Below, in pieces: positions 1-10,200 of a DNA stretch of 20,699 bases (its first letter is position 1; every line of letters starts with the position of its first letter). The position numbers and the translations under genes were made by a program. Source of the stretch: a virus; the IMG/VR virus record IMGVR_UViG_3300006637_000053, positions 1-20,699 of that record; one strand, 5' to 3'. The notes under the pieces were generated by a model, which saw nothing but the letters and a program-made list of their open reading frames with translations, was not told the DNA's origin and ran no database searches.

Positions 1-285
1 GATGATGGCACTATATCAAGTGGCACTTATACACCTTCTCCTGTAGGTGGAAATCTAAAACATATTGTTAATAACGGTGCCTTTACGCTTAATGCTCCTA
101 CAGAATCCGGTGACTATACCATGATTATTCAGGTTACTAATGGCGCTTCGGCTGGCGTTATAACTGTAACAGGTTTCAATAGAGAAACAGGAGATGGCAC
201 AACCACGACAAGCGGCGATGACTTCTTCTTCTACATCACTAAGATTAACGGATATAAGAGTCTTAACATACAGGCGCTTCAATAA
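1..285 (+). CDS. Tail fibre-like protein, C-terminal fragment (5' end outside window)
   Basis: The first reading frame is open from the first base to a TAA at 283-285 and gives 94 residues of a C-terminus. It is rich in Thr, Gly, Asn and Ser, with alternating hydrophobic and polar residues as in a beta-sandwich. The stretch with NGASAG followed by VTGF, a GDG-TTT turn and a final INGYKSLNIQALQ resembles C-terminal modules that recur at the ends of tail or fibre proteins of marine phages; this is recognised by eye. Its TAA shares one base with the ATG of the next gene, so the two are translationally coupled and probably belong to the same adsorption apparatus. The start and the domain that anchors it to the virion cannot be seen. 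Plain hypothetical structural protein is the fallback. Confidence 0.6.
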   Translation, partial: DDGTISSGTYTPSPVGGNLKHIVNNGAFTLNAPTESGDYTMIIQVTNGASAGVITVTGFNRETGDGTTTTSGDDFFFYITKINGYKSLNIQALQ

Positions 286-1016
286 TGTTTGCATCTCCAG
301 CAATAATTACTAATAACGCCATCACTTCGGCGTCAATCGTTGGTCACACAATATCCAACGAAAGCACCTCGCTGACGCTTCCGAGCGGCCTCAAGACCGG
401 CGACCTTCTCGTGACCACGAGGTCGTGCAATAACGCCAGCCCGACAGCCGTGCCGAGCGGATGGACGCTCGCCCACTCATATGGGAACACCAACGGCATC
501 TTCACTGACAACGGGGCGCAGATTGCATATCGCATCGTCCAGAGTTCAACCGAGAGCGGGACAACGGTCAGCGGTTTTGCTGGCAGCTCTGGGCTTTCCG
601 GCACGGTGTGCTTCCACATCAGGGGCAACACGGTGATCCGCAGTGTGACTGTTCAGGACACCTACGGCTCGGCAGACACCGGCACCGGAAACCCCACCAT
701 CAATGCATCCGACAGCAGCCTATGCACAGTGTCTGTGGCGTCTATGGGTATTCTGGGCCAAATCGGCAGCGCCACAAGCCTACTAGAGACCAGCACAAAC
801 TTTGGCACGTTCAGAAATGCAGCGGGTGGCACTGACCCAATTTCCGGCTCGCAGAACTATCTCGCCGGAGATTATAACACTGGCGACGAAGACCACAGCG
901 GCAACGTGGGCTACGCCTTCTGCCAAAGCCCTGCAACTGCCGTGGACATCTATGTAGACAATCCAGCAACTAATGTGTCGTCACTTGTGACCTGCTATCT
1001 AGAAGTTAAAAACTAA
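285..1016 (+). CDS. Putative receptor-binding/tail fibre protein, GC-rich
   Basis: This 243-residue protein has no signal peptide or membrane helix and is dominated by Ser, Thr, Gly, Asn and Ala. The N-terminal part holds GDLLVTT (about residues 39-45), PSGWTLA (57-63) and a YRIVQSSTESGTT stretch. That pattern is typical of beta-sandwich modules in phage tail and adhesin proteins. Cysteines at the middle and end may pair but no motif is clear. The start overlaps the stop of the preceding tail-fibre-like gene (TAATG). From about base 330 the DNA is much richer in G+C than its neighbours: 38 of 60 bases in 361-420, against 24 of 60 in 1-60 and 28 of 60 in 1381-1440. This suggests that the module was acquired from another source, as is usual for host-range proteins. 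Receptor binding is inferred from context and composition. Confidence 0.55.
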   Translation: MFASPAIITNNAITSASIVGHTISNESTSLTLPSGLKTGDLLVTTRSCNNASPTAVPSGWTLAHSYGNTNGIFTDNGAQIAYRIVQSSTESGTTVSGFAGSSGLSGTVCFHIRGNTVIRSVTVQDTYGSADTGTGNPTINASDSSLCTVSVASMGILGQIGSATSLLETSTNFGTFRNAAGGTDPISGSQNYLAGDYNTGDEDHSGNVGYAFCQSPATAVDIYVDNPATNVSSLVTCYLEVKN

Positions 1017-1031
1017 ACAGGAAAGCCTTAA

Positions 1032-1289
1032 ATGTCTGACTTTTCATTGACACCTGAGCAACTTGAAGCTATGCTTGATCGTGCTGCACGGCGTGGTGCT
1101 AGGGAAGCTTTGTCGGCTATTGGCTTACATGATGAAACTGCAGGTAAAGACATTAGTGACATGCGTAGTCTGTTAGCTGCTTGGAGAGACACCAAGAAAA
1201 GCGTTTGGTCTACCTTTATTAAGATTACAACAATAGCTATACTCAGCTTTATTGCTACGGCTGTGTATATGCAATTAGGGAACAAATAA
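1032..1289 (+). CDS. Small membrane protein, DUF6127-like
   Basis: This is an 85-residue protein. Residues 1-55 are charged and helical, with the run RAARRGAREAL followed by GLHDETAGKDI and LLAAWRDTKK. A single hydrophobic segment follows at about residues 60-80, ending in a short polar tail. The combination RAARRGAREAL, GLHD, AGKDI, LL-AWR and a C-terminal membrane helix is the pattern I associate with DUF6127, a family found in phages and prophages of Proteobacteria; its function is unknown. AGGAAAG lies upstream of the ATG. The next gene begins one base after its stop. A role in lysis or virion assembly is possible, since a muralytic enzyme lies nearby, but nothing in the sequence shows it. 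Confidence 0.6.
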   Translation: MSDFSLTPEQLEAMLDRAARRGAREALSAIGLHDETAGKDISDMRSLLAAWRDTKKSVWSTFIKITTIAILSFIATAVYMQLGNK

Positions 1290-1290
1290 T

Positions 1291-3342
1291 ATGGCTAAGA
1301 AGTTTGCAGGATTTACACCACAGCAGATGGCTGTACTGCTACCCAAAGTAGGGTACACAGGAAGCTCTATGCAAACAGACGAGGTTAACGCTTTCTTAGC
1401 TGCTAACCCTGCTGCTGCTGCTAAGATGGGAAAATACACTCTAGCTGCACGTAGGGCTATTGAGGGTGAGCCTGTCAAGATGGCTGAAGGCGGAGACGTA
1501 GCCTCTTATCAAGCTGAAGTAGATAAAGCTCAAGCTAACGTAGCTGCTAAGCGTAGTGCATTTAATGATGCAAACCAAGCACTTGCTGCTAATCCTTCTG
1601 ATACATCCCTTAAATCAAAAGTAGATAGTGCACAAGCTGCTCTGACTTCTGCTGAAGCTGCTCTTAGTACAGCTATGAAAAACTTAAGCACTGCGGGTGT
1701 TCCTACTGGTACTGAAGCTACAGGTGAAGCGTTTAATGATCCGGCATCAATGACTACCACTGCAGACGTAGCTACTGTGTCTGAGGAAGACAAGGCTGCT
1801 GGTACTATCTCAGAGGATAAAGGTCAACTTGATGATGCTCCTACTGTTGATGTTACTGAAGTGACTCCTGCTGCTGATGTAGCTGCTCCTGAATCCATTG
1901 AAGCTGCTACTATTACGGCTGAACAAACTGCCACTGATGCACAAGATACACTTGATACACTTACTGCAGCCACTGGTAAGCCTAGCGATGAAGCCTTATC
2001 CGATGCTGTTACTATGTCGCCTGACGAATTATCCTCTCTTGACTTGACTGTAGATCAGATTGACGAAGCTCAGAAGGTTCAGGCTCCAGAAGACCGTACT
2101 GTTCAAGAGGGCGAGCTTATTAGTGGCCCGACAGTAGATATGGATAGGGTCAAGAAAGAAGTAAACTTTTCTGCAGCTACTGGTGCTCCCTCTACAGACG
2201 CTACAGTACAGGGTCAGCTTACTGGCTTGATGGAGCAGTTTGAAGGCGGCGAAACTCCTGCTTGGGCTGCTGGAGCTATGAGAGCCGCTGCGGGAGCTAT
2301 GGCTTCCCGTGGTTTAGGCGCTTCGAGTATGGCTGGTCAGGCTATTATTCAAGCTGCTATGGAAAGTGCTCTGCCCATTGCCATGCAGGATGCTAAGACT
2401 TCTGCAACATTTGAGTTACAGAACCTGTCTAACCGTCAACAGAGTGCCATGTTTGCTGCTGAGCAAAGAGCAAACTTCCTTGGCATGGAGTTTACACAGG
2501 AATTTCAAACTCGTGTAGCTAACGCTGCTAAGATCAGCGACATTGCTAACATGAACTTTAATGCTCAACAGCAAGTGGCCCTTGAGAATGCTCGTCTGGC
2601 CCAGACTGTTGACTTAGCTAACCTTGACGCACGTAACGCTAAGATCATGGCAGACGCTGCAGCTATGACGCAGGTTGACTTGGCTAATCTGGATAACCGT
2701 CAGCAAGCTGCAGTACAAAATGCTCAAGCCTTCCTGCAGATGGACATGAAGAACCTTGACAATCAGCAACAGACTGCTGTGTTCAAGACACAAGAGATGC
2801 TGAATGTCTTACTCAATGATACTGCTGCTCGTAATGCTGCTGCACAATTCAATGCTACATCTGAGAACCAGACCAATCAGTTCTTTGCTTCGCTGTCAAG
2901 CAACATTGCTCAGTTTAACACTGAACAGACTAACGCAATGAATAGGTTTAACGCTGGTGAAACTAACGCTATGGAGCAGTTTAACGCCAGCCTTTCTAAT
3001 CAGCGTGACCAGTTTAACGCTACCAATGCTCTTGTAATTGCACAAGCTAACACACAGTGGTTCCAGAACATCACCACTACGGAAAATGCAGCGCAGAACC
3101 AAGTCAATAGAGACTCAGCTATTGCTGCAAATAGTCTTACCATGTCAGCATATAATAACATTGTTCAGCGTGAAAGAGATTTACTTTCTTGGGCTTGGCA
3201 GTCTTCAGAGAATGCGAGGCAGAGGGATGTTGACTTACTTGTTTCCAAAGTTAGTAAAGACTCTAGTGATTCTCTTTGGAGTTCTGCTGCTGGTACTTTC
3301 TTGTCGGCCCTTGTCACCAATGTCGCTGATATCATTTTCTAA
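1291..3342 (+). CDS. Large coiled-coil virion protein with 22/11-residue repeats
   Basis: The 683-residue product is made mostly of Ala, Asn, Gln, Thr, Ser and acidic residues. Residues 70-135 are a probable helical hairpin. Residues 150-290 are acidic and low in complexity. About 325-370 contains the glycine/alanine run [14 protein letters not shown]. From residue 374 the sequence repeats every 22 residues (units starting at 374, 396, 418, 440, 462 and 484, with cores such as VDLANLD and MDMKNLD). From about 519 to 584 it repeats every 11 residues (QFNA-type units). Both fit a long hendecad coiled coil. The C-terminal 20 residues are hydrophobic. The protein sits between tail-fibre-type genes and a muralytic enzyme in the late module, so a fibrous tail part or an ejected internal protein is likely. 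No enzyme motif is visible. Confidence 0.6.
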   Translation: MAKKFAGFTPQQMAVLLPKVGYTGSSMQTDEVNAFLAANPAAAAKMGKYTLAARRAIEGEPVKMAEGGDVASYQAEVDKAQANVAAKRSAFNDANQALAANPSDTSLKSKVDSAQAALTSAEAALSTAMKNLSTAGVPTGTEATGEAFNDPASMTTTADVATVSEEDKAAGTISEDKGQLDDAPTVDVTEVTPAADVAAPESIEAATITAEQTATDAQDTLDTLTAATGKPSDEALSDAVTMSPDELSSLDLTVDQIDEAQKVQAPEDRTVQEGELISGPTVDMDRVKKEVNFSAATGAPSTDATVQGQLTGLMEQFEGGETPAWAAGAMRAAAGAMASRGLGASSMAGQAIIQAAMESALPIAMQDAKTSATFELQNLSNRQQSAMFAAEQRANFLGMEFTQEFQTRVANAAKISDIANMNFNAQQQVALENARLAQTVDLANLDARNAKIMADAAAMTQVDLANLDNRQQAAVQNAQAFLQMDMKNLDNQQQTAVFKTQEMLNVLLNDTAARNAAAQFNATSENQTNQFFASLSSNIAQFNTEQTNAMNRFNAGETNAMEQFNASLSNQRDQFNATNALVIAQANTQWFQNITTTENAAQNQVNRDSAIAANSLTMSAYNNIVQRERDLLSWAWQSSENARQRDVDLLVSKVSKDSSDSLWSSAAGTFLSALVTNVADIIF

Positions 3343-3361
3343 GAGTAAAGGTAATACTGAA

Positions 3362-4627
3362 ATGGCTATTGCTCCCGTAACATCCATTAGACCTGTAGCT
3401 AGAACAGATAGCCCCGCTAAGAAAGGCGTAGGCGATGGCATTGGTGCAAGACAAGAACAGAAGGCAGAAGAGTTAGGCTTCTTTGATAAGGTGTCTAATC
3501 TCTTTACAACCCTTGGAGGTAAGGCTTTACAACAAGGCAAGCCCGAAAAGCAAGACAATAGAACGCTTCACATGGAAGTCTATAAAGAGATGGACATGCA
3601 AGACGAGGCTCGTAGAAGTGCAGAGCTACTCCGTCAAGATAGACAAGGGGCTGGCATAACACGTTCCTTGACCTCAGAAGAATGGGCACATAGATATTCT
3701 AATGAAAAAGCTATTACGCCTAATACTACAGCACCTTTCTGGCATCAAGGGAAAGAGCATAATGAGTCACTAGATGTTGCTCCTGTGGATATAACAGCAG
3801 TTTCTAGTATTACAGATCAAGGCTTGATGGCTCGTGATAGAAATGAACCCCCTGAGCCTACTCTTCCTGTGTCGATGCCCTATGCTCCTTATATGTTCTC
3901 TAAAAAAGAAAACAAAGTTACGCCTATCATGTCTTTTGTAGAACGGTTTGCAAAAGATACATTTACTAATCCAGTTGCAGCGGCAGCATTTGTAGCGACA
4001 GTTGAACACGAGTCTGCAACAGACCTTTTAGAAGGGGGTAGGCTATATAGCGGAAAGCTTAACAGAAATAGAACACCAGCAGAAATAGCAGAACATCTCG
4101 GCGGAAATGCGGATCGAAAACAAGCTTTTATAGATTTGGCGAACAACCCAACGTATATAAATGGCGATGACGCCACAAAGAATAATATGATTTTTGATAT
4201 CTACTATGATGACCAATACAGAAGTGAACGCTATAAACTTGGTAATACACAAGTAGGTGACGGTAGTAGATTTAGAGGAAGAGGACTTATTCAACTCACA
4301 GGCAGGAATAACTACAAAAAAATAGGTGATGCAATAGGCGTTGATCTTGTGGCAAATCCAGATTTACTAATAACAGACATGGATGTTATGTTGAAAGCTA
4401 CTCTTGCATACTTGGAAGATAAAGGTTTTAATACAAAGAACATTACATCTGATAGTCTAAAAGATATTGTTGGTCATGCTGGAGGTGCCACAGAAGCATC
4501 AACTAGATGGACAGATGCTAAGGCCGCATACACAAGAATGTACGGAGGTACAATGCCCGTAGACTCACGTTCCGTACCACCTATGAGTACATCTCCAAGA
4601 CCTCAAGCTAAACCAACACAAGAGTAA
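3362..4627 (+). CDS. GH19 muralytic enzyme with N-terminal extension, probably virion-associated
   Basis: The start is placed at the ATG at 3362, giving 421 residues. It is preceded by AAAGGT and lies 20 bases after the previous stop. The open frame reaches further upstream but overlaps the preceding gene there. Residues about 190-395 match the glycoside hydrolase 19 (chitinase/lysozyme) fold: VEHES at 214-218, with Glu217 as the expected catalytic acid; a YY-YR stretch near 281-287; LGNTQVGDG at 293-301; and [13 protein letters not shown] at 303-315, the family signature. Phage GH19 enzymes usually cleave peptidoglycan. Residues 1-185 are polar and disordered-looking with no recognisable domain, which is unusual for a plain endolysin. 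With virion-type genes on both sides, a tail or internal lysin that opens the wall during DNA entry is the best inference. An endolysin released with a holin is the alternative. Confidence 0.75.
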   Translation: MAIAPVTSIRPVARTDSPAKKGVGDGIGARQEQKAEELGFFDKVSNLFTTLGGKALQQGKPEKQDNRTLHMEVYKEMDMQDEARRSAELLRQDRQGAGITRSLTSEEWAHRYSNEKAITPNTTAPFWHQGKEHNESLDVAPVDITAVSSITDQGLMARDRNEPPEPTLPVSMPYAPYMFSKKENKVTPIMSFVERFAKDTFTNPVAAAAFVATVEHESATDLLEGGRLYSGKLNRNRTPAEIAEHLGGNADRKQAFIDLANNPTYINGDDATKNNMIFDIYYDDQYRSERYKLGNTQVGDGSRFRGRGLIQLTGRNNYKKIGDAIGVDLVANPDLLITDMDVMLKATLAYLEDKGFNTKNITSDSLKDIVGHAGGATEASTRWTDAKAAYTRMYGGTMPVDSRSVPPMSTSPRPQAKPTQE

Positions 4628-4632
4628 CCACA

Positions 4633-5079
4633 ATGTTCGGCTTACCCCTTGAATTAATCACCATGCTTGGCTCCACTGTTTTAGGTGGGGTCATGTCTAT
4701 CATGGGTCAACGCATGAAGGCACAACAAGAGCAACAGAAGATGCTCATGGAACGTGCCAACTTCAGTGCTAAACAAGTTAATGCTGCCCGTGATGCAGGC
4801 AAGACAGATAAGCACTTTGCTTGGACAAGACGCCTCATTGCCCTTTCTTCTGTGTTTGCTATTATCGTATTGCCAAAGCTCGTAGCTGTATGGTATCCTG
4901 ATGTATCTGTCATTGTTGGCTACTCTGAAATGCAGACTACTCTCTGGGGTATGATCTTTGGTGGTGACACAGAAGTAGTTAAGTGGCAGGCTGCTAGAGG
5001 CTTTGTAATTACTCCCCTTGATACACATATAGTTTCAGCCATTGTAGGATTATACTTTGGCGCAGGCTTCACAAAATAA
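4633..5079 (+). CDS. Putative membrane protein, holin candidate
   Basis: This 148-residue protein has three hydrophobic segments, at about residues 5-26, 66-88 and 128-146. A charged helix rich in Gln, Lys and Arg (27-62) lies between the first two. The size, three-helix layout and position five bases after a GH19 muralytic gene suit a holin or another inner-membrane lysis or entry protein. No family signature is recognised, and the third segment is weakly hydrophobic. The ATG has only a weak ribosome binding site, so coupling to the upstream gene is likely. A membrane-embedded virion protein that helps DNA ejection is a reasonable alternative. Confidence 0.5.
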   Translation: MFGLPLELITMLGSTVLGGVMSIMGQRMKAQQEQQKMLMERANFSAKQVNAARDAGKTDKHFAWTRRLIALSSVFAIIVLPKLVAVWYPDVSVIVGYSEMQTTLWGMIFGGDTEVVKWQAARGFVITPLDTHIVSAIVGLYFGAGFTK

Positions 5080-5092
5080 ATAGGACAAAGAT

Positions 5093-5674
5093 ATGACAAG
5101 AGTATTTGAAGCACCGATTCCGGGCCAGTCTCTTACAATGGAGCCTAAGAGTGCCCCTTGGGAAAACCCTCCTGAGATTAACACTGTTGAGGAAGTGGCC
5201 AAGTATTACATTGAGAAGCTTGCAGACCAAGACATCATTGATGATCTTGCTGTCATGTGTGAGATGGGTGTTCCCCTTAAGCCTGTCGCAGAGAGCATTT
5301 ACATGATGGGTGTCATGCGTGGCGTCCACACTATTGATGTTGGTATGCTCGTTGCTCCAGTCATTACATCTTTCTTAAAGCAAGCTATTGAGTCCTACGG
5401 CATCACTGTAAAAGAAGAGCCGGGTGATCCTGCCAAGAAAGCTAAAGATGCTGAGATTAACAGGTTCAAACTCCTTGCTATGAAGTACCTAAAAGAAGAA
5501 GGTACAGATATGCAAGACCCCGGTAAGAGCCTTCTGTCTGAGCTTGTCGGTGAAGACGCTGAAGAAGTGGGGCCGGAAGAAGAAATGGAAACACCAGAGT
5601 TTGAAGAAGCTGAAACTCCTGAGTACGAAGCTAAGGAAGAAGCGGCTCCTAAAGGTCTTATGGCGAGAGGATAA
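5093..5674 (+). CDS. Conserved acidic late protein, function unknown
   Basis: The 193-residue product has a mixed helical body (residues 1-130), with a moderately hydrophobic region rich in Met, Val and Ile around 56-100 that is not convincing as a membrane helix. A strongly acidic tail follows at about 150-185, with repeated E, EE, TPEFEEAE and TPEYEAKEE. The body carries EINTVEEVAKYYIEKLADQDIIDD near its start. A start at 5093 is supported by AGGACA upstream and the short gap to the membrane protein gene. It lies in the run of late genes and probably contributes to the virion or acts as an assembly chaperone or scaffold; acidic tails are common in such proteins. No enzyme signature is visible. 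Confidence 0.55.
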   Translation: MTRVFEAPIPGQSLTMEPKSAPWENPPEINTVEEVAKYYIEKLADQDIIDDLAVMCEMGVPLKPVAESIYMMGVMRGVHTIDVGMLVAPVITSFLKQAIESYGITVKEEPGDPAKKAKDAEINRFKLLAMKYLKEEGTDMQDPGKSLLSELVGEDAEEVGPEEEMETPEFEEAETPEYEAKEEAAPKGLMARG

Positions 5675-5679
5675 GAAGA

Positions 5680-7239
5680 ATGGCATTTGATTGGAAAGCT
5701 TTTGGTGCAGCGTTTCTTGAGGGCCAAACTCAGGCTATGCAAGAACGCAAAAGCGAAGCTAAAGATTATGAAGAACGTCAGCGCCAACTAGCTGAGCAGA
5801 ACAATATCTTACGTGCTCAGAGAGAAGCCCGTGCTAGACAGGCTGCTCAGTTGGGCAGAAATGCTATGGCCCTTATGGACCCCAGTATTCCTCTAGCACA
5901 GAGAGAGGCTATGGTATCTAACGCTATGGCTACTGGTCCTGCGGGCATTCAAGACTTTTATAACCAACTGCAGGCTGCATCTAGCCAGCGTGGCATGGGC
6001 AGTACTCTTTCTATGGACGACATTCAAGCTGTCGTACAGATGCCTGCTAACCTTCCTCCGGTTAACATGAGCCTTGTTGACTATGCTATGCAGACTTATG
6101 GAGCTAGACTGCCAGAGGGTGCTGCTGCTACTCCGACAACAACGGATCGTTCTGTTATCTCTCAACTGTTTGGGTTTGGTGCTAGAGAAGCTGCTGAGAA
6201 GCGTCTTGCAGAAGATTTATCGTATGGTGGTATGTCTATCAGAGAGATTAACCAGCTTGCTTCGCTTAGTGATTATAGCTCTATGTATGACAATGCGTGG
6301 ATGACTTTCTCTGAGCGCCCCTTTATTACGCCTGAGGTGTCCTTAGACTTTGCTACTACATTTAATGAGACCCTCTCTGACTATAAGACTTCGGATGAAG
6401 CTGAGCAGTATGCAAGAGACTTAAGGATGAAGTTCTTAGAGGACAACCCAGATGCCTCTATTAATGAACAGAATACCTATGTAAGCACTAGACTAGATGC
6501 TTGGGCCTTGTACAAAGCTCAGCCTATTGTTCTGTCCATGCTAGACACGTATGGACCTGCTGTCTTTGATAACCGTATCATGGCTGATGTTATTAGAAAT
6601 AGCTATGGTCTTGAAGAGTTTAACAGCCTTAGAGAAAGCGTTGGGCTTGATCCTATTGGCTTAAAACCGGAGGAAGATCAGAAGATGTCCTCTGGAGAAG
6701 GTGAGCCTTTAGGTGAGGACATTACACCAGAGAAAATACCCACTACTATCCTAGACGAAAATGCTGTTGTACCTGAGGATGACGAGTTCAAGCCTGCAAC
6801 ACCCTTAAGTGAAGAAGGTAAGGCTATCGTAGAGGATGCCCTTAAAGGCTTTGCTATCTTTAGCGATGTAGAGGGTAAATACACTGACCTGTACACCAGA
6901 GAGCAGTGGGATAGTATGACACGTAAACAGCGGAGAGAAAGAGGTCTTCCTGAGACAGCCATTGGTGGTTTGAACTTCTACTTCCGTGATGATATTGAAC
7001 AGTACATTGAAAAGCCTATGGCTAATCTCAACATTGTAAACAACCCTGTAGATGCTGAGTATAGAGTTACTATCAAAGGCAGGGTAGGTGCGTACAACAT
7101 AACTAAGGATCAGCTTGCTCTTATCCCAGAACAATATTTGACAGGAGTCAGTCCGACTGTTACAATTAGACCTTATGAGGAAGGCGAAGACAGAGGCCGT
7201 AGCATTAGCGACAGCAGACTTACTAGCATCTTAAGGTAA
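5680..7239 (+). CDS. Putative internal virion protein, 519 aa
   Basis: This 519-residue protein starts with AFDWKAFGAAFLEG, then a long charged coiled-coil-like helix (about residues 18-65, rich in Gln, Arg and Glu). It continues as a largely helical Met- and Ala-rich protein. Residues 335-380 are an acidic, proline-containing linker, and the last 120 residues have more beta-type sequence. AGAGGATAAGAAG precedes the ATG, five bases after the previous stop. Its size, coiled coil and place directly before a giant helical protein recall the medium and large internal core proteins of T7-like podoviruses, but no sequence signature confirms this. A possible sigma70 promoter for the next gene lies near its 3' end. 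Confidence 0.5.
   Translation: MAFDWKAFGAAFLEGQTQAMQERKSEAKDYEERQRQLAEQNNILRAQREARARQAAQLGRNAMALMDPSIPLAQREAMVSNAMATGPAGIQDFYNQLQAASSQRGMGSTLSMDDIQAVVQMPANLPPVNMSLVDYAMQTYGARLPEGAAATPTTTDRSVISQLFGFGAREAAEKRLAEDLSYGGMSIREINQLASLSDYSSMYDNAWMTFSERPFITPEVSLDFATTFNETLSDYKTSDEAEQYARDLRMKFLEDNPDASINEQNTYVSTRLDAWALYKAQPIVLSMLDTYGPAVFDNRIMADVIRNSYGLEEFNSLRESVGLDPIGLKPEEDQKMSSGEGEPLGEDITPEKIPTTILDENAVVPEDDEFKPATPLSEEGKAIVEDALKGFAIFSDVEGKYTDLYTREQWDSMTRKQRRERGLPETAIGGLNFYFRDDIEQYIEKPMANLNIVNNPVDAEYRVTIKGRVGAYNITKDQLALIPEQYLTGVSPTVTIRPYEEGEDRGRSISDSRLTSILR
7138..7166 (+). promoter_or_regulatory. Putative sigma70 promoter ahead of the giant virion gene
   Basis: A perfect TTGACA at 7138-7143 and TACAAT at 7161-7166 (one mismatch to TATAAT) are separated by 17 bases. 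Transcription would start near 7173, about 75 bases before the ATG at 7248. The site lies within the coding region of the 519-aa gene. It is the best + strand match I found among the few TTGACA hexamers in the window. Confidence 0.4.
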
Positions 7240-7247
7240 TAGCACAC

Positions 7248-10200
7248 ATGGAAAACTACAGCCAGTTAAAGCAAGAGCTTATGCGCTTTGAGCAAAACAG
7301 GAATACCTTTGGTGGTAGGTCTGTGCTGCCTACACAAGAGTTTGACGATAGCCTCTTAAAGTCTGACGCTACATTGAAGCAGGCTGACTTGTTAAAGCCT
7401 GAGTATAACAATGTCCTTCGTGACTACATGGTTGAACGTAAGGGTACTGACTACCAGTCCGCCTCTCCTGATAAAGTAGTAGACGACTTTGTAGAACAGA
7501 TGCGTTACTTCAATGCTAACGTTGTTTCTACAGCGGGTGAGGTACGCTTTATCTCTAAGGCAGATGAACGCCAGAAAGAGATTGCCTCTCGTGCCTATCA
7601 AATCTATGACAGGCTAGGCAATGTCTTTGTTAACGATGGCTTTGCTGGTGCCGTAGAGGGCGTAGCAGAGTACATTGGCGCTGCTGCTAGTGACCCTACT
7701 AACTACATTGGTCTTCTTACGGGCGGTGTTGCAAGGGGTGCTGCAGTAGGCACGACTATTGGTGGCAAGGCTGCTATCCGCAAGGCTCTTACAGAAGCAG
7801 GGCGTTCTACTTTTAGAGCAACAGCTAATCAGGCTGCAGCTAAAGAGGCTGCTGAACGTGCTGGCATTGAAGCTGCACGTAGGCTTGTCAGAGAAGGATA
7901 CAACACCAGAGTTGCAGGTGGGGTATACAAGACTGTAGCTGAAAGAGTTGAGCGTGAAGGCTTAGCGGCTCTAGGCAGACAGGCTCGTACTAAAGCTTTG
8001 CAAGCTGCAGGAGACAAGGCTGCTAAACGGTCCTTGCTTTATACTACTGCACTTGACTCCAGCTTTGCTATGTTGCAAGACGTACAAATCCAAAACGTTA
8101 TGCTGGATGTAGGCGCACAAGAAGAGTATAGCAAGCTGCAGACAGGCTTCAGTGCTTTGGCTGGTGGTATTGCTGGCTTAGCTCAGCTTGGCTTTGGTAA
8201 GTTCCGTGGTGCTTCTGGCCTAGCAGACACTGGTGATCCTCTTGAGAAAGTGTCTAACGCTGTCATTGAAGCTTCTATGCCTAAGCTTAATAAAGAAGCC
8301 ACCGAGAAAGCTACTGGTAACATTGTTGCTGCTATCAAAACTTGGTCTGCTAAAGTACAAGACGGTAAGCAGTATGACGCTGTTCCTGTTGAAGTTATCA
8401 GAGAGATCATCTTAGGTAAAGAGACACGTACTGCAGGTAAGGTAATCTATGAGGGCGGTGTCCTTGAAGCTTTCAAAAATGCTAACGTAAAGTTCTCTCG
8501 TAATGAGACGATCTCTGACGTTATGACTAACTTTGTAAGATACTTAGATGACAGTCAACTTAAAGAGATTAACGATGCGCTTCAGCCTACTGGCATTAAG
8601 CTAGGGGAATTATCTGAGACACGTGTTAAACTTGGAGACTTGCTTGCTAAGGATATTAGTCAAGCAGGTAAAGTGCTTAACACTATGTCTATCTTCCGTA
8701 GACAAGTAGACGCTCAGCTTGTAGCCGCTACAGATGCTATGGATGCAAAGCTTGCTGCTGTTAATGCTAAGGAAACTATTGATGAAGCTTTAGACAGCCC
8801 TAATAGACTGAAGTATATGCAGTCTGTTTGGAAGCGTCTGCTTGTGTCGTCGCCTGCAACAACTATGGCTAACGTTGCTGGCTTTACTCAATACTATGCA
8901 GGTCAAACACTAGCAGACCTATTCAATGCTACTACTCTTGTAGGCTCTGCTATGCTTAAAGCGCCCTTTAATAAGCAAGGCGCTTCGGAAGCACTTCGTC
9001 AAGCAAGAGCATTGAGTACACTACAAGCACAGAAGCTGCGTAACTTGATGGACCCCTACACTACGCATGACGCATATCTCAACTTCCTTAAAGTAAACCC
9101 TGATGTTGAGAAGCTTCTGTTTGAGACTGTGACAAGCGGTATTGAACGTACATCTCGTAGGTTTGGTGTTAATCCTGAGGCAAAATGGTTTAAGCGTACT
9201 GAAGCTTTTGCTAATGGCGCTAACATCATTACAGGCGTCCGTGTTCAAGACAGCTTCACTAAGTCTCAGATGTTCATGGGAGAACTTGATAAGTATCTCC
9301 GCTTGAAGAAGGGCACTACTCTGCGTGAAGCTATGCAGAATGGTACTGTAGATGCTATAGACGATGACGTTTTGAATGCCGCTACAGATACTACGTTGCG
9401 TTCTGTTTTTGCTAAGGATTATACAACACAAGATCAGCCTGAGCTTCTTCGTAGTGCTGCCTCTTTAGTAGAGAAGTTCTCTGCTACTCCAGTGTTGGGT
9501 ACAATCCTTCCTTTCGGGCGCTTCTTTAATAACGTTCTTGCAACAGCGTATCAGTGGACGCCTCTTGCTGCACCAGAGTTACTTATTAAGTTTGGATACA
9601 GGACAATTAAAGGCGGTGAAAAGAGCTTAACAGAAGCAGACGCTCTCTCTAGAATGCTTGTAGGCACTACTGCTCTTGGTCTTGCAGCACAGTATGACAA
9701 GGGACGCAGAGAAAAAGGTCTTGATACCTTTGAAGTAGAGACTGCTGGTGGTACTATTATTGACGCTAAGAATACATATCCCTTCTCTCTGTTCCTTGCA
9801 CTAGGCAGAGCTATTAATCTTAAAGCAAGCGGTGAGTCCATCCCAAAAGAGCTTCAAGAGGATGCTCTTATCCAACTAGGTGTTGGACAGCTTGCAAGGG
9901 ATGCTCAGTTTGGCAATGACTTGTATAATCTGTTTGACCTTGTGTTTAACGGCGACGAAGGTAGTGCTCGTGGTGGTCAAACCGCTGCTGCTTTCGCTAA
10001 AACATTTGGTAACTTTGCGGCTGGCTTTACTCGTCCTCTTGATGCAGTCAATAAGATTGCTGGTTTTGCAATGGAAACAGATACGGTAAAGGATATCAGA
10101 CAAGCAGGAACAGCAGGCGAGACTTTTAGCCTTAGTGCTACCAAGTACATTGACAATATCCTTGAAGCTTTCATCGACAAGACAGACAGCATCACAGGAG

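Noticed and set aside
1047-1075. TTGACA and TATGCT spaced by 17 bases on the + strand within the 85-aa membrane protein gene
   Set aside because: The -10 has two mismatches and the site lies deep in coding sequence with no link to a gene start; chance is likely.
1860-2100. Repeated GCT/GCA-rich tracts as a DNA repeat array
   Set aside because: They reflect alanine-rich coding and biased codon choice; spacing is irregular at the DNA level and there are no CRISPR-like spacers.
3038-3361. N-terminal extension of the GH19 gene up to an ATG at 3038
   Set aside because: That stretch lies within the 683-aa gene in another frame, encodes no recognisable protein, and a good start with AAAGGT exists at 3362.
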